Assembly: GCF_016908595.1 (NCBI RefSeq)
Contig: NZ_JAFBEC010000005.1
Span: 217,349 to 281,348, forward strand
Source of the DNA: Geomicrobium sediminis
GTDB lineage: Bacteria; Bacillota; Bacilli; Bacillales; Marinococcaceae
Direction: 5' to 3'
DNA length: 64,000 nucleotides
Of the stretch, positions 44,272-52,466 are shown one piece after another. The notes below the pieces were generated by a model. That model was not told the origin of the DNA, did no database searches, and saw nothing but the letters and a program-made list of their open reading frames with translations. Positions within the stretch are counted from its first letter, which is position 1, and each line of letters starts with the position of its first letter. The position numbers and the translations under genes were made by a program.

Positions 44272-45171
44272 ATGGGACACCATCATCATCACGGACATCA
44301 CCACCATCATCATGCCACCGGTGAGGCAAATAAGAAAAACTTAGTCTATGCCATGATCATAATTGGTAGTTGGATGATCATTCAACTTTTCGGAGGACTT
44401 TGGACGGGAAGCTTGGCTTTACTTGCTGATGCCGTGCACATGTTCAACGATTTCTCCAATTTACTTATCAGCTTCTTTGCGATCGTACTTGCCAGTAAAG
44501 CGGCAACGGCAACACGAACGTTTGGTAACCATCGTTATGAAGTGCTCTCATCACTTTTAAATAGTGTCATGCTCCTCGTAATTGCATTTTTCATTATCCG
44601 TGAAGCAATACAACGTTTTATTGAACCACAAGCCGTAATGGGTGGTGCAATGATCGTTATTGCTTTTATCGGTCTCATTGCAAACGTTGTTGCATTGTTT
44701 GTTTTAATGCGTGGCGATGTGAAAAACAACTTAAATATGCGCGGAGCTTATTTGCATGTATTGTCAGACACACTCGGTTCGGTCGCTGCGGTCGTAGCTG
44801 GAATTATTATTTTAACGACAGGGTGGTACTTCGCAGACCCAATCTTAAGTATTGTTATAGCTCTGATGATTTCTCTATCAGCATTTCGATTATTAAAAGA
44901 TACCGTCCACGTTCTGCTTGAAGGAACGCCAGCTCACCTTGATGTCGGCGAGATTAAGAATGAATTGCTTTCGATTGAAGGGGTTGCAACGGTTAGTGAT
45001 TTGCACATTTGGACAATTACTTCTGGAATCGAGAAACTAACCGTCCATTTAAAAATCAACTCAGATCAACCCTCAACTCACGACGACGTCCTCCATAAAG
45101 CAAAAACGTACGTTCATGATTCCCTACACATTGCTAAAAGTACAATTCAAATCGAGAGAGACCCCCATTAA
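44272..45171 (+). CDS. czcD: CDF zinc/cobalt exporter (CzcD-like) with poly-His N-terminus
   Basis: A 299-residue cation diffusion facilitator. Eleven of the first fourteen residues are His (MGHHHHHGHHHHHH), a natural metal-binding tail. Six helices follow; the zinc-site motifs are LLADAVHMFNDFSN (His/Asp pair) and YLHVLSDTLGS, and the cytosolic domain is at about 210-299. GAAAGGAG precedes the ATG. Its place after an ArsR sensor with shared operators supports Zn(II)/Co(II) export. Confidence 0.9.
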   Translation: MGHHHHHGHHHHHHATGEANKKNLVYAMIIIGSWMIIQLFGGLWTGSLALLADAVHMFNDFSNLLISFFAIVLASKAATATRTFGNHRYEVLSSLLNSVMLLVIAFFIIREAIQRFIEPQAVMGGAMIVIAFIGLIANVVALFVLMRGDVKNNLNMRGAYLHVLSDTLGSVAAVVAGIIILTTGWYFADPILSIVIALMISLSAFRLLKDTVHVLLEGTPAHLDVGEIKNELLSIEGVATVSDLHIWTITSGIEKLTVHLKINSDQPSTHDDVLHKAKTYVHDSLHIAKSTIQIERDPH

Positions 45172-45356
45172 GGCCTCTCTCGATGTTTTGCGTTTTTAAT
45201 GATCTTTACGATGATGCGAGATAGTAAGCCGAGCATAAAAAATGCGATGAATGGTAAAAGTGCTACGTCTGGATATGCCAACAACAGAAAGAAAAAATAC
45301 ACACTTAATAAAAGACAACACCAACTAATGATTTGTAACAGTGTAGCTAAAATCAT
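45168..45356 (-). CDS. 62-residue two-helix membrane protein
   Basis: A small hydrophobic protein with two predicted helices and a basic C-terminus (IVKIIKNAKHRERP). Its start overlaps the MarR stop (ATGA), and its stop overlaps that of the CDF exporter. It is thus the last gene of the MBL-MarR operon by position. No family recognised. Confidence 0.6.
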   Translation of the reverse strand: MILATLLQIISWCCLLLSVYFFFLLLAYPDVALLPFIAFFMLGLLSRIIVKIIKNAKHRERP

Positions 45357-45850
45357 AATTCCCCCGAATCGGGGTCACCCTCATATAACGAACGTTTTCT
45401 AAAGACAGAATGAAAATCGGTCTGCTCAATGTATTTTGTAAATAATTGATTCAAGATCTTCAACTCTTCTTCTGTGTAAATTGATTGAATGTGTTTATAC
45501 AACCGGTCTTCAATCTGTTTTACCGCTGTGCATTTTTGTTTTCCTTGATTGCTAAGACGATATCTTCTTGCCCTTTGATCTTGTTCATCGGTCTTGCCTT
45601 CAACGAGCCCGTTTTTCACTAACGTGTTTACCAATCGTGAAGGACTGCCCGTTTCACAAATTAAATGTTGTCCAATTTCTTTTAGTGTGAGCATTGAGCG
45701 TTCATTTAACACGGTCAGTACTTCTGCTTGAGATGGTGTTAAATCTAATTCTTTCAATTGAACAGTTAGTTCACGATTGCCCGCCCGTTGCATCGCTAAA
45801 ATATGATAACGAAATTGTTCTTCTTGTTGATAATACACCGAATCCCTCAC
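45353..45850 (-). CDS. MarR-family regulator
   Basis: A 165-residue winged-helix regulator. Core: ELDLTPSQAEVLTVLNERSMLTLKEIGQHL, with the recognition helix in CETGSPSRLVNTLVKNGLVE and the wing DEQDQRARRYRLSNQG. Cys64 sits in the recognition helix region and could be redox-active. It follows the MBL hydrolase by five bases, so it is in its operon. The paired palindromes at 46672-46715 are its likely operator. Confidence 0.85.
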   Translation of the reverse strand: MRDSVYYQQEEQFRYHILAMQRAGNRELTVQLKELDLTPSQAEVLTVLNERSMLTLKEIGQHLICETGSPSRLVNTLVKNGLVEGKTDEQDQRARRYRLSNQGKQKCTAVKQIEDRLYKHIQSIYTEEELKILNQLFTKYIEQTDFHSVFRKRSLYEGDPDSGEL

Positions 45851-45855
45851 TTTCG

Positions 45856-46656
45856 TTACAACGTTATCGTCATCGGCTTTATAGTAGGGTCGTGATTTGC
45901 AAATACATAATCGACTTGACTTGCTTGTTGTTGAACCCAGCGCAATGACTGTTTTGCTTGCTGATCATCGACCGTAATCCCCGGTACGACTAATTCTTCC
46001 CACGACTGAGGACAATAGCCTGTATCATTCACGAGCAGCATCGATGCACGACTCGTTTTCAGTAAAACGCTGAACATGCCTCGGCTATGACCCGGCGTAT
46101 GGATGAGTGTAACACTGCCGTCACCAAACAGATCATAACTTCTATCGACAGGTCCTAGACCACTCTCTTCAAAATCAAACGTAATGAGCGATGCGCCTTT
46201 CCACATCGTTTTATTATAACGCATTCCTCGATTCGCAGCCGCCCACTCTTCTCTACTAACGAGGATGGACGATGCGCCCTGCACATGGTTTAGACCGCTA
46301 ACATGGTCTGCATCAAGATGACTAAGCAGTACGTAGTCGAGGTCTTCCGCACGGTATCCTCGAGTTTGCAGTAACTCTCGAATTGACTCACCTTCTGGCA
46401 AGAAACCCTTAAACATAGAATGTGCTAACGTGCCTAAATGTTTTCGCTGATTCGTTCGGATTTCTTCATGCCACCCCGTATCAAGTAGTAATAGGCCTTT
46501 TTGATGTTCAATTAAGTATGTAGAAACAGGTACCCATATCTTCCTCTTTGAACTTCTCAACCAACCGGTATACGGTGCTGGATGCCACCCCTTTTCTTTG
46601 AGTGCTAACGCTTGGTCAATTTGCACTTTACCTGTGTGCATAAGATGTACGTTCAA
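45856..46656 (-). CDS. MBL-fold lactonase-like hydrolase
   Basis: A 266-residue metallo-beta-lactamase-fold enzyme. Metal ligands: LLSHLDADHVSGL, IHTPGHSRGM, the Asp in LLVNDTGY and a late His in FANHDP. The HxDxDH form and general layout resemble N-acyl-homoserine lactonases (AiiA/AttM group), so a lactone substrate is possible but unproven. I chose the TTG at 46656, 9 bases after GGGAG, since the upstream ATG at 46692 lies inside the operator. It is co-operonic with MarR. Confidence 0.78.
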   Translation of the reverse strand: MNVHLMHTGKVQIDQALALKEKGWHPAPYTGWLRSSKRKIWVPVSTYLIEHQKGLLLLDTGWHEEIRTNQRKHLGTLAHSMFKGFLPEGESIRELLQTRGYRAEDLDYVLLSHLDADHVSGLNHVQGASSILVSREEWAAANRGMRYNKTMWKGASLITFDFEESGLGPVDRSYDLFGDGSVTLIHTPGHSRGMFSVLLKTSRASMLLVNDTGYCPQSWEELVVPGITVDDQQAKQSLRWVQQQASQVDYVFANHDPTIKPMTITL

Positions 46657-46671
46657 TTGGTCTCGCTCCCT

Positions 46672-46715
46672 TTTACATGACGTGTCATTCAATTATAGAT
46701 GACGCATCATGTAAA
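46672..46715. promoter_or_regulatory. double operator of the MBL-MarR operon
   Basis: Outer perfect arms TTTACATGA / TCATGTAAA enclose two inner dyads, ATGACGTGTCAT (46677) and ATGACGCATCAT (46699), about two helical turns apart. This suits cooperative binding of two MarR dimers. Confidence 0.6.
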
Positions 46716-46726
46716 CACAAAGAAAA

Positions 46727-46752
46727 ACAGCCTCTCGTACCAAAGAGGCTGT
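46727..46752 (-). terminator. terminator-like hairpin
   Basis: ACAGCCTCT / AGAGGCTGT stem with an 8-base loop, followed by TTTTTC on the minus strand. It would end the YitT transcripts before they enter the MBL operon. Confidence 0.75.
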
Positions 46753-46887
46753 CTTCCTTTACCCAAAGGGCATGTGGGATTTTTATATAGATCTAAAGGG
46801 GTCTTCTTCACAGTACAAAAATTCCCCCCTAGATACAATAGAATTAACGAACACTAAACAAAAAATTGAAACAATTTACATTCGCGC

Positions 46888-46975
46888 GGGGACAGACCCC
46901 CAGCGCGGTGATGCGTTACACTACCGGGGGACTGTCCAACTCGGTAACGCTTTACACTACTGGGGGACTGTCCCC
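46888..46975. repeat. gene-end palindrome, copy 4 (expanded)
   Basis: An 88-base version with three GGGGAC-type units. The right part is a direct repeat of period 36 (GGTGATGCGTTACACTAC and GGTAACGCTTTACACTAC, each followed by GGGGGACTGTCC). It encodes the C-terminal GDSPPVV and stop codon of the first YitT protein on the minus strand. Confidence 0.8.
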
Positions 46976-47881
46976 TTGAGTTGTTCGGTTTTCTTCGTTG
47001 TTCTCGTCTTCGCTTAGTGCTTCGACTTCTTCCTCGATTTCTTCCTCTGTCGTCTCGACGGGTGGGGCGAAGAAAGTTCCGCCTGACACGTCTTTCACGT
47101 TGTGAACGACAACAAATGAATTCGGATCCACTTCTCGGATCAGGCGCTTTAACATGAGCAATCGGTAACTCGGTACAACGACATACAAAATGTAATGTTC
47201 CTTTTCTGTAAACGTCCCTGAACCGTTGAAATACGTCGCACTTGAAGTCATATTGACGGTAACACGCTTTGCAATTTCACGATACTCTGGTGAAACAATC
47301 GTGACAGCTTTCTTCGCATCAAAACCACCAATCACGTAGTCACTTGCAACTTTACCGATAAACAAAGCAATGATCGTGTAGAGTGTATACAACGGTCCAA
47401 TAATGAACACACCGGCAAACACAATGACTGCATCCATAATAAACGTCGTTAAAATTACATTCCACTCGTAACGTTGGGCGAGTAACCTGGCAATCGTTGA
47501 CGTACCGCCAATTGAGCTTCCTGCTTGAATGATAAATCCGAATCCGATCCCCATCGTGAGCCCGGCAAATATCGCAGCAACTAAAGGATCACCAAGTGGG
47601 GTTGTTACCATTCCCTCTGTTATAAAAATAAATAATGATAGCAGCGGAACGTTAATCATCGTCTTCATGAACATGTTACGCGGTAAAAACTTATAGCTCA
47701 CCAGTTGTAGCAAGATAAATGAAATAAATGTGATCACACCTGGGGACCATCCAAATGCGTAAAACAAAAGTAAAGCAATCCCCAAAATCCCGCCATCGGC
47801 GATTTGGTTTGGCATGGCAAACACCGTGACAGAGAGCGCACAAAGCGCCGTCCCGAATAATACGAATATGGCTTGTTTCAT
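46952..47881 (-). CDS. YitT-family membrane protein (DUF161/DUF2179), copy 1
   Basis: A 309-residue protein. Five or six N-terminal helices (about 1-190), including NQIADGGILGIALLL and GSSIGGTSTIARLL, precede a cytosolic DUF2179 domain (about 215-280, ending NVKDVSGGTFF). A very acidic tail follows (EETEEEIEEEVEALSEDE), and the final residues come from the repeat element. Function of the family is unknown; a ligand-binding regulator of transport has been suggested. It starts 30 bases after its paralogue. Confidence 0.83.
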   Translation of the reverse strand: MKQAIFVLFGTALCALSVTVFAMPNQIADGGILGIALLLFYAFGWSPGVITFISFILLQLVSYKFLPRNMFMKTMINVPLLSLFIFITEGMVTTPLGDPLVAAIFAGLTMGIGFGFIIQAGSSIGGTSTIARLLAQRYEWNVILTTFIMDAVIVFAGVFIIGPLYTLYTIIALFIGKVASDYVIGGFDAKKAVTIVSPEYREIAKRVTVNMTSSATYFNGSGTFTEKEHYILYVVVPSYRLLMLKRLIREVDPNSFVVVHNVKDVSGGTFFAPPVETTEEEIEEEVEALSEDENNEENRTTQGDSPPVV

Positions 47882-47911
47882 ATTGCACCTCCACCTAAAA
47901 CAAGTGAAACT

Positions 47912-48826
47912 CTAGCGCCCTTTAAAGACGTTCGTTCGACCCGCTTGTTTTTCATAATATCGTTGTTCTTTTTGATCCGTTTGAAACGTTTTCTGTGAAG
48001 GGTCATGCGCTTCATTAAAACTCCCCCCACTCACATCTTTAACCGTGTGCACGACGGTAAACGCGTTCTCATCCACTTGTCGAACGATTTTCTTTAAGTA
48101 AAACAGACGTTGCTTAGGAATGGCAACATAGATTAAGTTTTCTTCTGAATTATCATGGTCGTTCGTCCCTTTCAAAATTGTCGTATGCGATCCGAGGCTT
48201 GTCCGTATCGCTTCCGCAACTTCCACCGTTTTCGGCGTGAAAATGTGAACAACCTTCTTTGACTCAAAGCCTTCAAGCACATAGTCTGTCACTTTTTTTC
48301 CGACGAACAATGCAAGTACCGTATACATCGTCATTAACGGTCCGATAATAAATACCCCTGAAAGTACAATGAGCGCATCTAATACGAAATTCGTCCCCGT
48401 TAGTTCCCAGCCGAACTTGTAATTGAGCATACGAGCAATCGTGGAGGTGCCTCCAGTCGTACTTCCAGATCGAAAGATAAATCCAAAACCGATTCCAGAA
48501 AAGAGACCTGTGAACAACGCCGCAAGCATAGGATCCGGAATGCTCTGACCTGTACCTTCAAATATGTAAATGAATAAAGAGAAAAGCGGGATTGTGACAA
48601 GCGATTTAATAATCATATCCCTTGGTAAATAGCGATAGCCAATTAATAGCGTGACTCCATTTGCAACGAGCGTTACGAGCGCTGGTGAGAGACCGAAACC
48701 ATGATAAAGCAAAAGCGCCAACCCTGGAACTCCCCCCTCAGCAAGATTGTTCGGCATCGCAAACAACGTGACAGATAAAGAGAAAAATAAAATTCCGGTA
48801 ACGAGAAATACATAGTTTTTAAGCAT
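47912..48826 (-). CDS. YitT-family membrane protein, copy 2
   Basis: A 304-residue paralogue of the next gene, with the same layout: NNLAEGGVPGLALLL and GSTTGGTSTIARML in the membrane part, and a DUF2179 domain ending TVKDVSGGSF. The ATG at 48826 follows AAAGTAGG. The two proteins are clearly related along their length, so a tandem duplication is likely; they could form a heteromer. Confidence 0.83.
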   Translation of the reverse strand: MLKNYVFLVTGILFFSLSVTLFAMPNNLAEGGVPGLALLLYHGFGLSPALVTLVANGVTLLIGYRYLPRDMIIKSLVTIPLFSLFIYIFEGTGQSIPDPMLAALFTGLFSGIGFGFIFRSGSTTGGTSTIARMLNYKFGWELTGTNFVLDALIVLSGVFIIGPLMTMYTVLALFVGKKVTDYVLEGFESKKVVHIFTPKTVEVAEAIRTSLGSHTTILKGTNDHDNSEENLIYVAIPKQRLFYLKKIVRQVDENAFTVVHTVKDVSGGSFNEAHDPSQKTFQTDQKEQRYYEKQAGRTNVFKGR

Positions 48827-48903
48827 AAAACAACCTACTTTCACAAAATCAACACAAGCACAGTTTATGATTCCCGTTTTGCCAGAGAAAAACACGTAAA
48901 AAA

Positions 48904-48927
48904 CCGACAGGAACCTGATCCTGTCGG
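48904..48927 (-). terminator. TetR gene terminator
   Basis: CCGACAGG / CCTGTCGG stem followed by TTTTTT on the minus strand, directly after the TetR stop. Confidence 0.8.
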
Positions 48928-49581
48928 CTAAATTGGGGATGAATCGCTACATACATAAGAAAGTATCATCTCTTTGAGCATTTCTTGTTGCTTGTGTGGG
49001 GCAATGTCTTCTTCTGAAAACGTAATGGGTGACTTTAATGTAATGTTGCTTCCGAACGTTCCATAACTATTAACCGCAGTGATTATCGCCTCTTTTATCG
49101 GAATGTCACGGCGAAAAGAACCGTCTTCTGTCCCGTCGTCAACAAGATGCATAACGAGGTCGGCGATGCGTTTTTGCGTCTCTATATACTCCTCAATCGT
49201 GTCGAGAGGCTCGTCTGAGAACGAGGCATAGCTTTCAAATGCTTCACGAAACGTTGCACTCTGAGTGAGTGTATCATCTTCTCGAATCGTTAATAAGTCA
49301 AAAATCTTTACGAGTCGCTCGAAAGCTGTCGTCTGTTGGTTCACAACGAACTCAAACGAGTGAATGTGCTTTTCAAGGTTGTAACTTGCAACAGCAACAA
49401 TTAAGCGATCTTTCTTCGGAAAGTAACGAAATAACGTTGCAACGCCTATATCTGCTTTATCGGCAACTTCTTGCATTTGCACTCGATCAAACCCTCGCTC
49501 AAGAAAAAGCTGCTCAGCCGCTTGAACGATGCTTTCATAACGTCTCGTTTTATTTTGCATGCGTTTTCCGTTAGTGGTCAT
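48928..49581 (-). CDS. TetR/AcrR-family regulator
   Basis: A 217-residue regulator. HTH: SIVQAAEQLFLERGFDRVQMQEVADKADIGVATLFRYF (seen in part), followed by a helical ligand domain. The ATG at 49581 follows AAGGAG. It diverges from an SDR gene whose promoter carries the small palindrome GATAG-TCGGG-CTATC. The SDR is thus a candidate target. Confidence 0.83.
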   Translation of the reverse strand: MTTNGKRMQNKTRRYESIVQAAEQLFLERGFDRVQMQEVADKADIGVATLFRYFPKKDRLIVAVASYNLEKHIHSFEFVVNQQTTAFERLVKIFDLLTIREDDTLTQSATFREAFESYASFSDEPLDTIEEYIETQKRIADLVMHLVDDGTEDGSFRRDIPIKEAIITAVNSYGTFGSNITLKSPITFSEEDIAPHKQQEMLKEMILSYVCSDSSPI

Positions 49582-49630
49582 AATAATCTCCTTTACTACA
49601 AACGATACCTTATTGTAGAGTACAAAATTA

Positions 49631-49681
49631 TTGCCTGCAGGGAAAGCAAAGGGTATAATTAAAAATGATAGTCGGGCTATC
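49631..49681 (+). promoter_or_regulatory. SDR promoter with overlapping dyad
   Basis: TTGCCT (49631), 17 bases, TATAAT (49654) form a good sigma-A promoter. Just downstream the dyad GATAG-5-CTATC (49667-49681) covers the start site, a typical repressor position for the divergent TetR. Confidence 0.6.
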
Positions 49682-49709
49682 ACAATTGTAAATAGGGAGG
49701 CTGTTTCAA

Positions 49710-50450
49710 ATGAGACTTCAAAATAAAATTGCTTTGATTACAGGTGCCGGTAGCGGAATGGGTGAAGCAGAAGCCCTTCGTTTTGCTAAAGAAGGTGCAA
49801 CAGTCATTGCCACAGACATTAATGAAGAAGCTGTACAACAAGTTGTAAAAACAATCACTGCAGCAGGTGGACAAGCTACTGCTTATAAACATAACGTCGC
49901 TTCACATGAAGATTGGAAGCAGATCATGGCTGATGTTAAGGATCAATTTGGACGACTTGATATTCTCGTTAATAACGCAGGAATTTCATTACCAACTCCT
50001 TTTGAGCAACAAACGGAAGAAGATTGGTCAAGAACGTACGGAATTAACATCAACGGCGTCATGTTCGGAATGCAACAAGCCCTTCCACTAATGGAAGAGG
50101 ATGGTGGTTCAATCGTGAACATTTCATCCATCTCTGCATTAACCGGAATGGCTGGCGCTGGAGCGTACACAGCATCCAAAGGGGCTGTTCGCTCAATTAC
50201 AAAGGCTGCAGCTGTTGATTATGGAAAGAAGAACATTCGGGTTAATTCCGTTCATCCAGGGTACATCGTTACACCGATGAGCGCCCCTTCTATGGAACAA
50301 TATAAAGATTATTTCTTAACGCAAGTCGCATTACCGCAACTTGGAAATGCTGAAGAAGTCGCAAATGCCGTCCTCTTCCTCGCTTCTGATGAAGCGAATC
50401 ACATCACCGGTATTGAACTGCCCGTAGATGGCGGCGTAACGGCAAAGTAA
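49710..50450 (+). CDS. SDR family oxidoreductase
   Basis: A 246-residue classical SDR. Cofactor motif TGAGSGMG (residues 11-18), NNAG, catalytic Ser in VNISSISAL, YTASKGA (Tyr and Lys) and the end motif LPVDGG. Asp in ATDINEEA at the end of strand 2 indicates NAD preference. AGGGAGG precedes the ATG. It resembles cyclopentanol/3-alpha-hydroxysteroid-type dehydrogenases; the physiological alcohol is unknown. Confidence 0.87.
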   Translation: MRLQNKIALITGAGSGMGEAEALRFAKEGATVIATDINEEAVQQVVKTITAAGGQATAYKHNVASHEDWKQIMADVKDQFGRLDILVNNAGISLPTPFEQQTEEDWSRTYGININGVMFGMQQALPLMEEDGGSIVNISSISALTGMAGAGAYTASKGAVRSITKAAAVDYGKKNIRVNSVHPGYIVTPMSAPSMEQYKDYFLTQVALPQLGNAEEVANAVLFLASDEANHITGIELPVDGGVTAK

Positions 50451-50458
50451 GTACTCAA

Positions 50459-50491
50459 AAAGAACGTTGTCTCCCTCGACAACGTTCTTTT
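50459..50491 (+). terminator. SDR terminator
   Basis: Perfect 13-base stem AAAGAACGTTGTC / GACAACGTTCTTT ending in T-run. Confidence 0.85.
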
Positions 50492-50730
50492 ACTGTTAAT
50501 CGAACTAAAACAAGAAAGATTCCATCATAAAACATGAAAATCATCACATAACTGGTTTTATGGTAGAATTTCACGCTTAAATTGACCAAAATTTATTAAA
50601 ATCCCCACATAAACCACCTGGACTATTCTGTTTCTCAGACCAAGGGATTCCTCGATCAACTAAGAACGTTCTCTTTTCAACGTGTACATGATACGATACG
50701 CTTGACTGAACGATTGGATTAGGTGATTTT

Positions 50731-50895
50731 ATGTCTAGACGAATTGTCGTTGCACTTTTAGCTGGAGTGAGTACACTACTCACATTTATAATTCTGCGTT
50801 ATTTCTCAATTGAGCTTACAACCCTCGAACATTGGCTACTTCTTGCCATCATTGTAGGGCTTGCTGTCTTGTTTGGCGCAAAACCTGCAAAGTAA
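50731..50895 (+). CDS. 54-residue two-helix membrane protein
   Basis: Found by reading. TAGGTG lies 6 bases before an ATG opening 54 codons. Two hydrophobic helices (about 5-23 and 33-48) flank a short loop, with a basic start (MSRRIVVALL) and end (GAKPAK). It lies 30 bases before the methyltransferase and may be cotranscribed. No family recognised. Confidence 0.6.
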   Translation: MSRRIVVALLAGVSTLLTFIILRYFSIELTTLEHWLLLAIIVGLAVLFGAKPAK

Positions 50896-50924
50896 TTTTA
50901 CATAGTAGAAAAGGATGACCACCG

Positions 50925-51656
50925 ATGAATAACATCACAGCGTATTGGGATGAACGAGCACTTGGCTACTCTAAATCGAGTGTTGAAGAACTATCCGATG
51001 AAACGAAACACAAATGGCAACAGTATTTACTACACTACATCCCTGCCGGTCAGCAGTTGAAATGTCTCGATCTCGGTTGTGGACCTGGTTTTCTTGCCCT
51101 CTTACTTCAAGAGATGGGCCATACGGTTTATGGTGTTGACACGTCTGAATCGATGATTGAACATGCCAACGCAAATGCGGTGACAAAAGGATTAACAATT
51201 GATTTCTCTGTTATGGACGCACAGTCGTTGCAATTTGACTCGGACACGTTTGACTTCATTGTCACTAGAAACGTGACGTGGAACCTTTCTTCACCGGAAC
51301 AAGCATACGATGAATGGTTACGTGTATTAAAACCTGGCGGTCGCTTTCTTAACTTTGATGGCAACCATTATTTGCACCTTTTTGATGATCGCTATGCGAA
51401 TTTTCGTAAATCAAACGTGTACGAAGACCCTCATCAAACGGTACACCTTAAAGGAATTAATACGAATACCATTGAAGAAATTGCACGGCAACAGCCTCTA
51501 AGTTCAGTTGAGCGACCTGCATGGGATCTCGCTTTCTTTCAAGATCAATCGGTGAAAATAATCGATGTACAAACGACACCAATAACGTTCACGAATGATA
51601 GCTTAGAAACTGAGACGGTCATCGATCGCTTCCACCTTTGTGTAGAAAAGTTTTAA
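50925..51656 (+). CDS. class I SAM-dependent methyltransferase
   Basis: A 243-residue Rossmann-fold methyltransferase. Motif I LDLGCGPGFLALLL (about 46-59), acidic end of strand 2 in VYGVDTSESMIE, motif II region DFIVTRNVTWNL and post-II VLKPGGRFLNFD. It belongs to the UbiE/Methyltransf_11 group. GGATGACC precedes the ATG. Its stop overlaps the convergent amidotransferase stop. Substrate unknown. Confidence 0.83.
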   Translation: MNNITAYWDERALGYSKSSVEELSDETKHKWQQYLLHYIPAGQQLKCLDLGCGPGFLALLLQEMGHTVYGVDTSESMIEHANANAVTKGLTIDFSVMDAQSLQFDSDTFDFIVTRNVTWNLSSPEQAYDEWLRVLKPGGRFLNFDGNHYLHLFDDRYANFRKSNVYEDPHQTVHLKGINTNTIEEIARQQPLSSVERPAWDLAFFQDQSVKIIDVQTTPITFTNDSLETETVIDRFHLCVEKF

Positions 51657-52375
51657 ACCGGCATGTTCACTTTCGCATGATCCACAAAAGCACGGAATAA
51701 CGCTTGGCTGGAAGGACTTTGCACATGAAATTCAGGATGCCATTGCACCGCTAGCACAAATTCGTGATCTCGATGACCAATCGCTTCAACAAGTCCATCA
51801 TCTGCGACCGCATAAGGTTCAAAGCCTTCTGCTAAGTCCTTAATGCCTTGATGATGATAACTATTAACCTTCAATGTGGTCGTTTGAACGATATGATACA
51901 GGGAAGAATTAGGATGAATAGACACTTGATGGATTGGACGATCATACGGTGGCTCTTGCTTATGTAGGATGGGTTCATCTTGCGCAATGTCCGTTGGTAG
52001 ATCTTGATAAAGGCTCCCCCCTAAAGCAACATTCATAAGTTGTAGACCACGACAAATACCGAAGGCAGGCTTATTCATGTTTAACACTTCATGGAATAGC
52101 GCATACTCTAATTCATCTTTCTCTTTACATACTTCACCACACAGATTGCTTTTCACTTCTCCATATAACGCCGGGTTCACATCGTGACCACCCGTAAATA
52201 GAAAACCGTCATACATACTCGTTAGCTGCTGAATCGAAGCCTGATCATTCATAAAAGGTAAGACGACAGGGATTCCACCTGCAAGTTCAATGGCTTCCAT
52301 GTATCCTGGAAGCATCCAATAGCTATTCTTTTCATAATCATAAAGTGGCGTAACTCCAATTACTGGTTTCGTCAT
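51653..52375 (-). CDS. class I glutamine amidotransferase-like hydrolase (peptidase C26, PuuD type)
   Basis: A 240-residue gamma-glutamyl hydrolase family protein. Nucleophile Cys in GICRGLQLMNVALGG, TGGHDVNPALYGE near the start, and the His-Glu pair in AVQWHPEFH. The family includes gamma-glutamyl-GABA hydrolase of the putrescine pathway; no other puu genes are nearby, so the substrate is open. I use the ATG at 52375, 8 bases after AGGAG. Confidence 0.85.
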   Translation of the reverse strand: MTKPVIGVTPLYDYEKNSYWMLPGYMEAIELAGGIPVVLPFMNDQASIQQLTSMYDGFLFTGGHDVNPALYGEVKSNLCGEVCKEKDELEYALFHEVLNMNKPAFGICRGLQLMNVALGGSLYQDLPTDIAQDEPILHKQEPPYDRPIHQVSIHPNSSLYHIVQTTTLKVNSYHHQGIKDLAEGFEPYAVADDGLVEAIGHRDHEFVLAVQWHPEFHVQSPSSQALFRAFVDHAKVNMPV

Positions 52376-52466
52376 CACTAATACTCCTTTTTAGCTACAA
52401 GCATTTCACATTATTAGATAATTCACAAGAGTTGATCTGAAGACCATGAAACGAGGTGCTTTTGTT

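Noticed and set aside
46888..46975. possible CRISPR-like repeat array
   Set aside because: Only two 36-base units, no unique spacers, and no cas genes; it is a duplicated palindrome.
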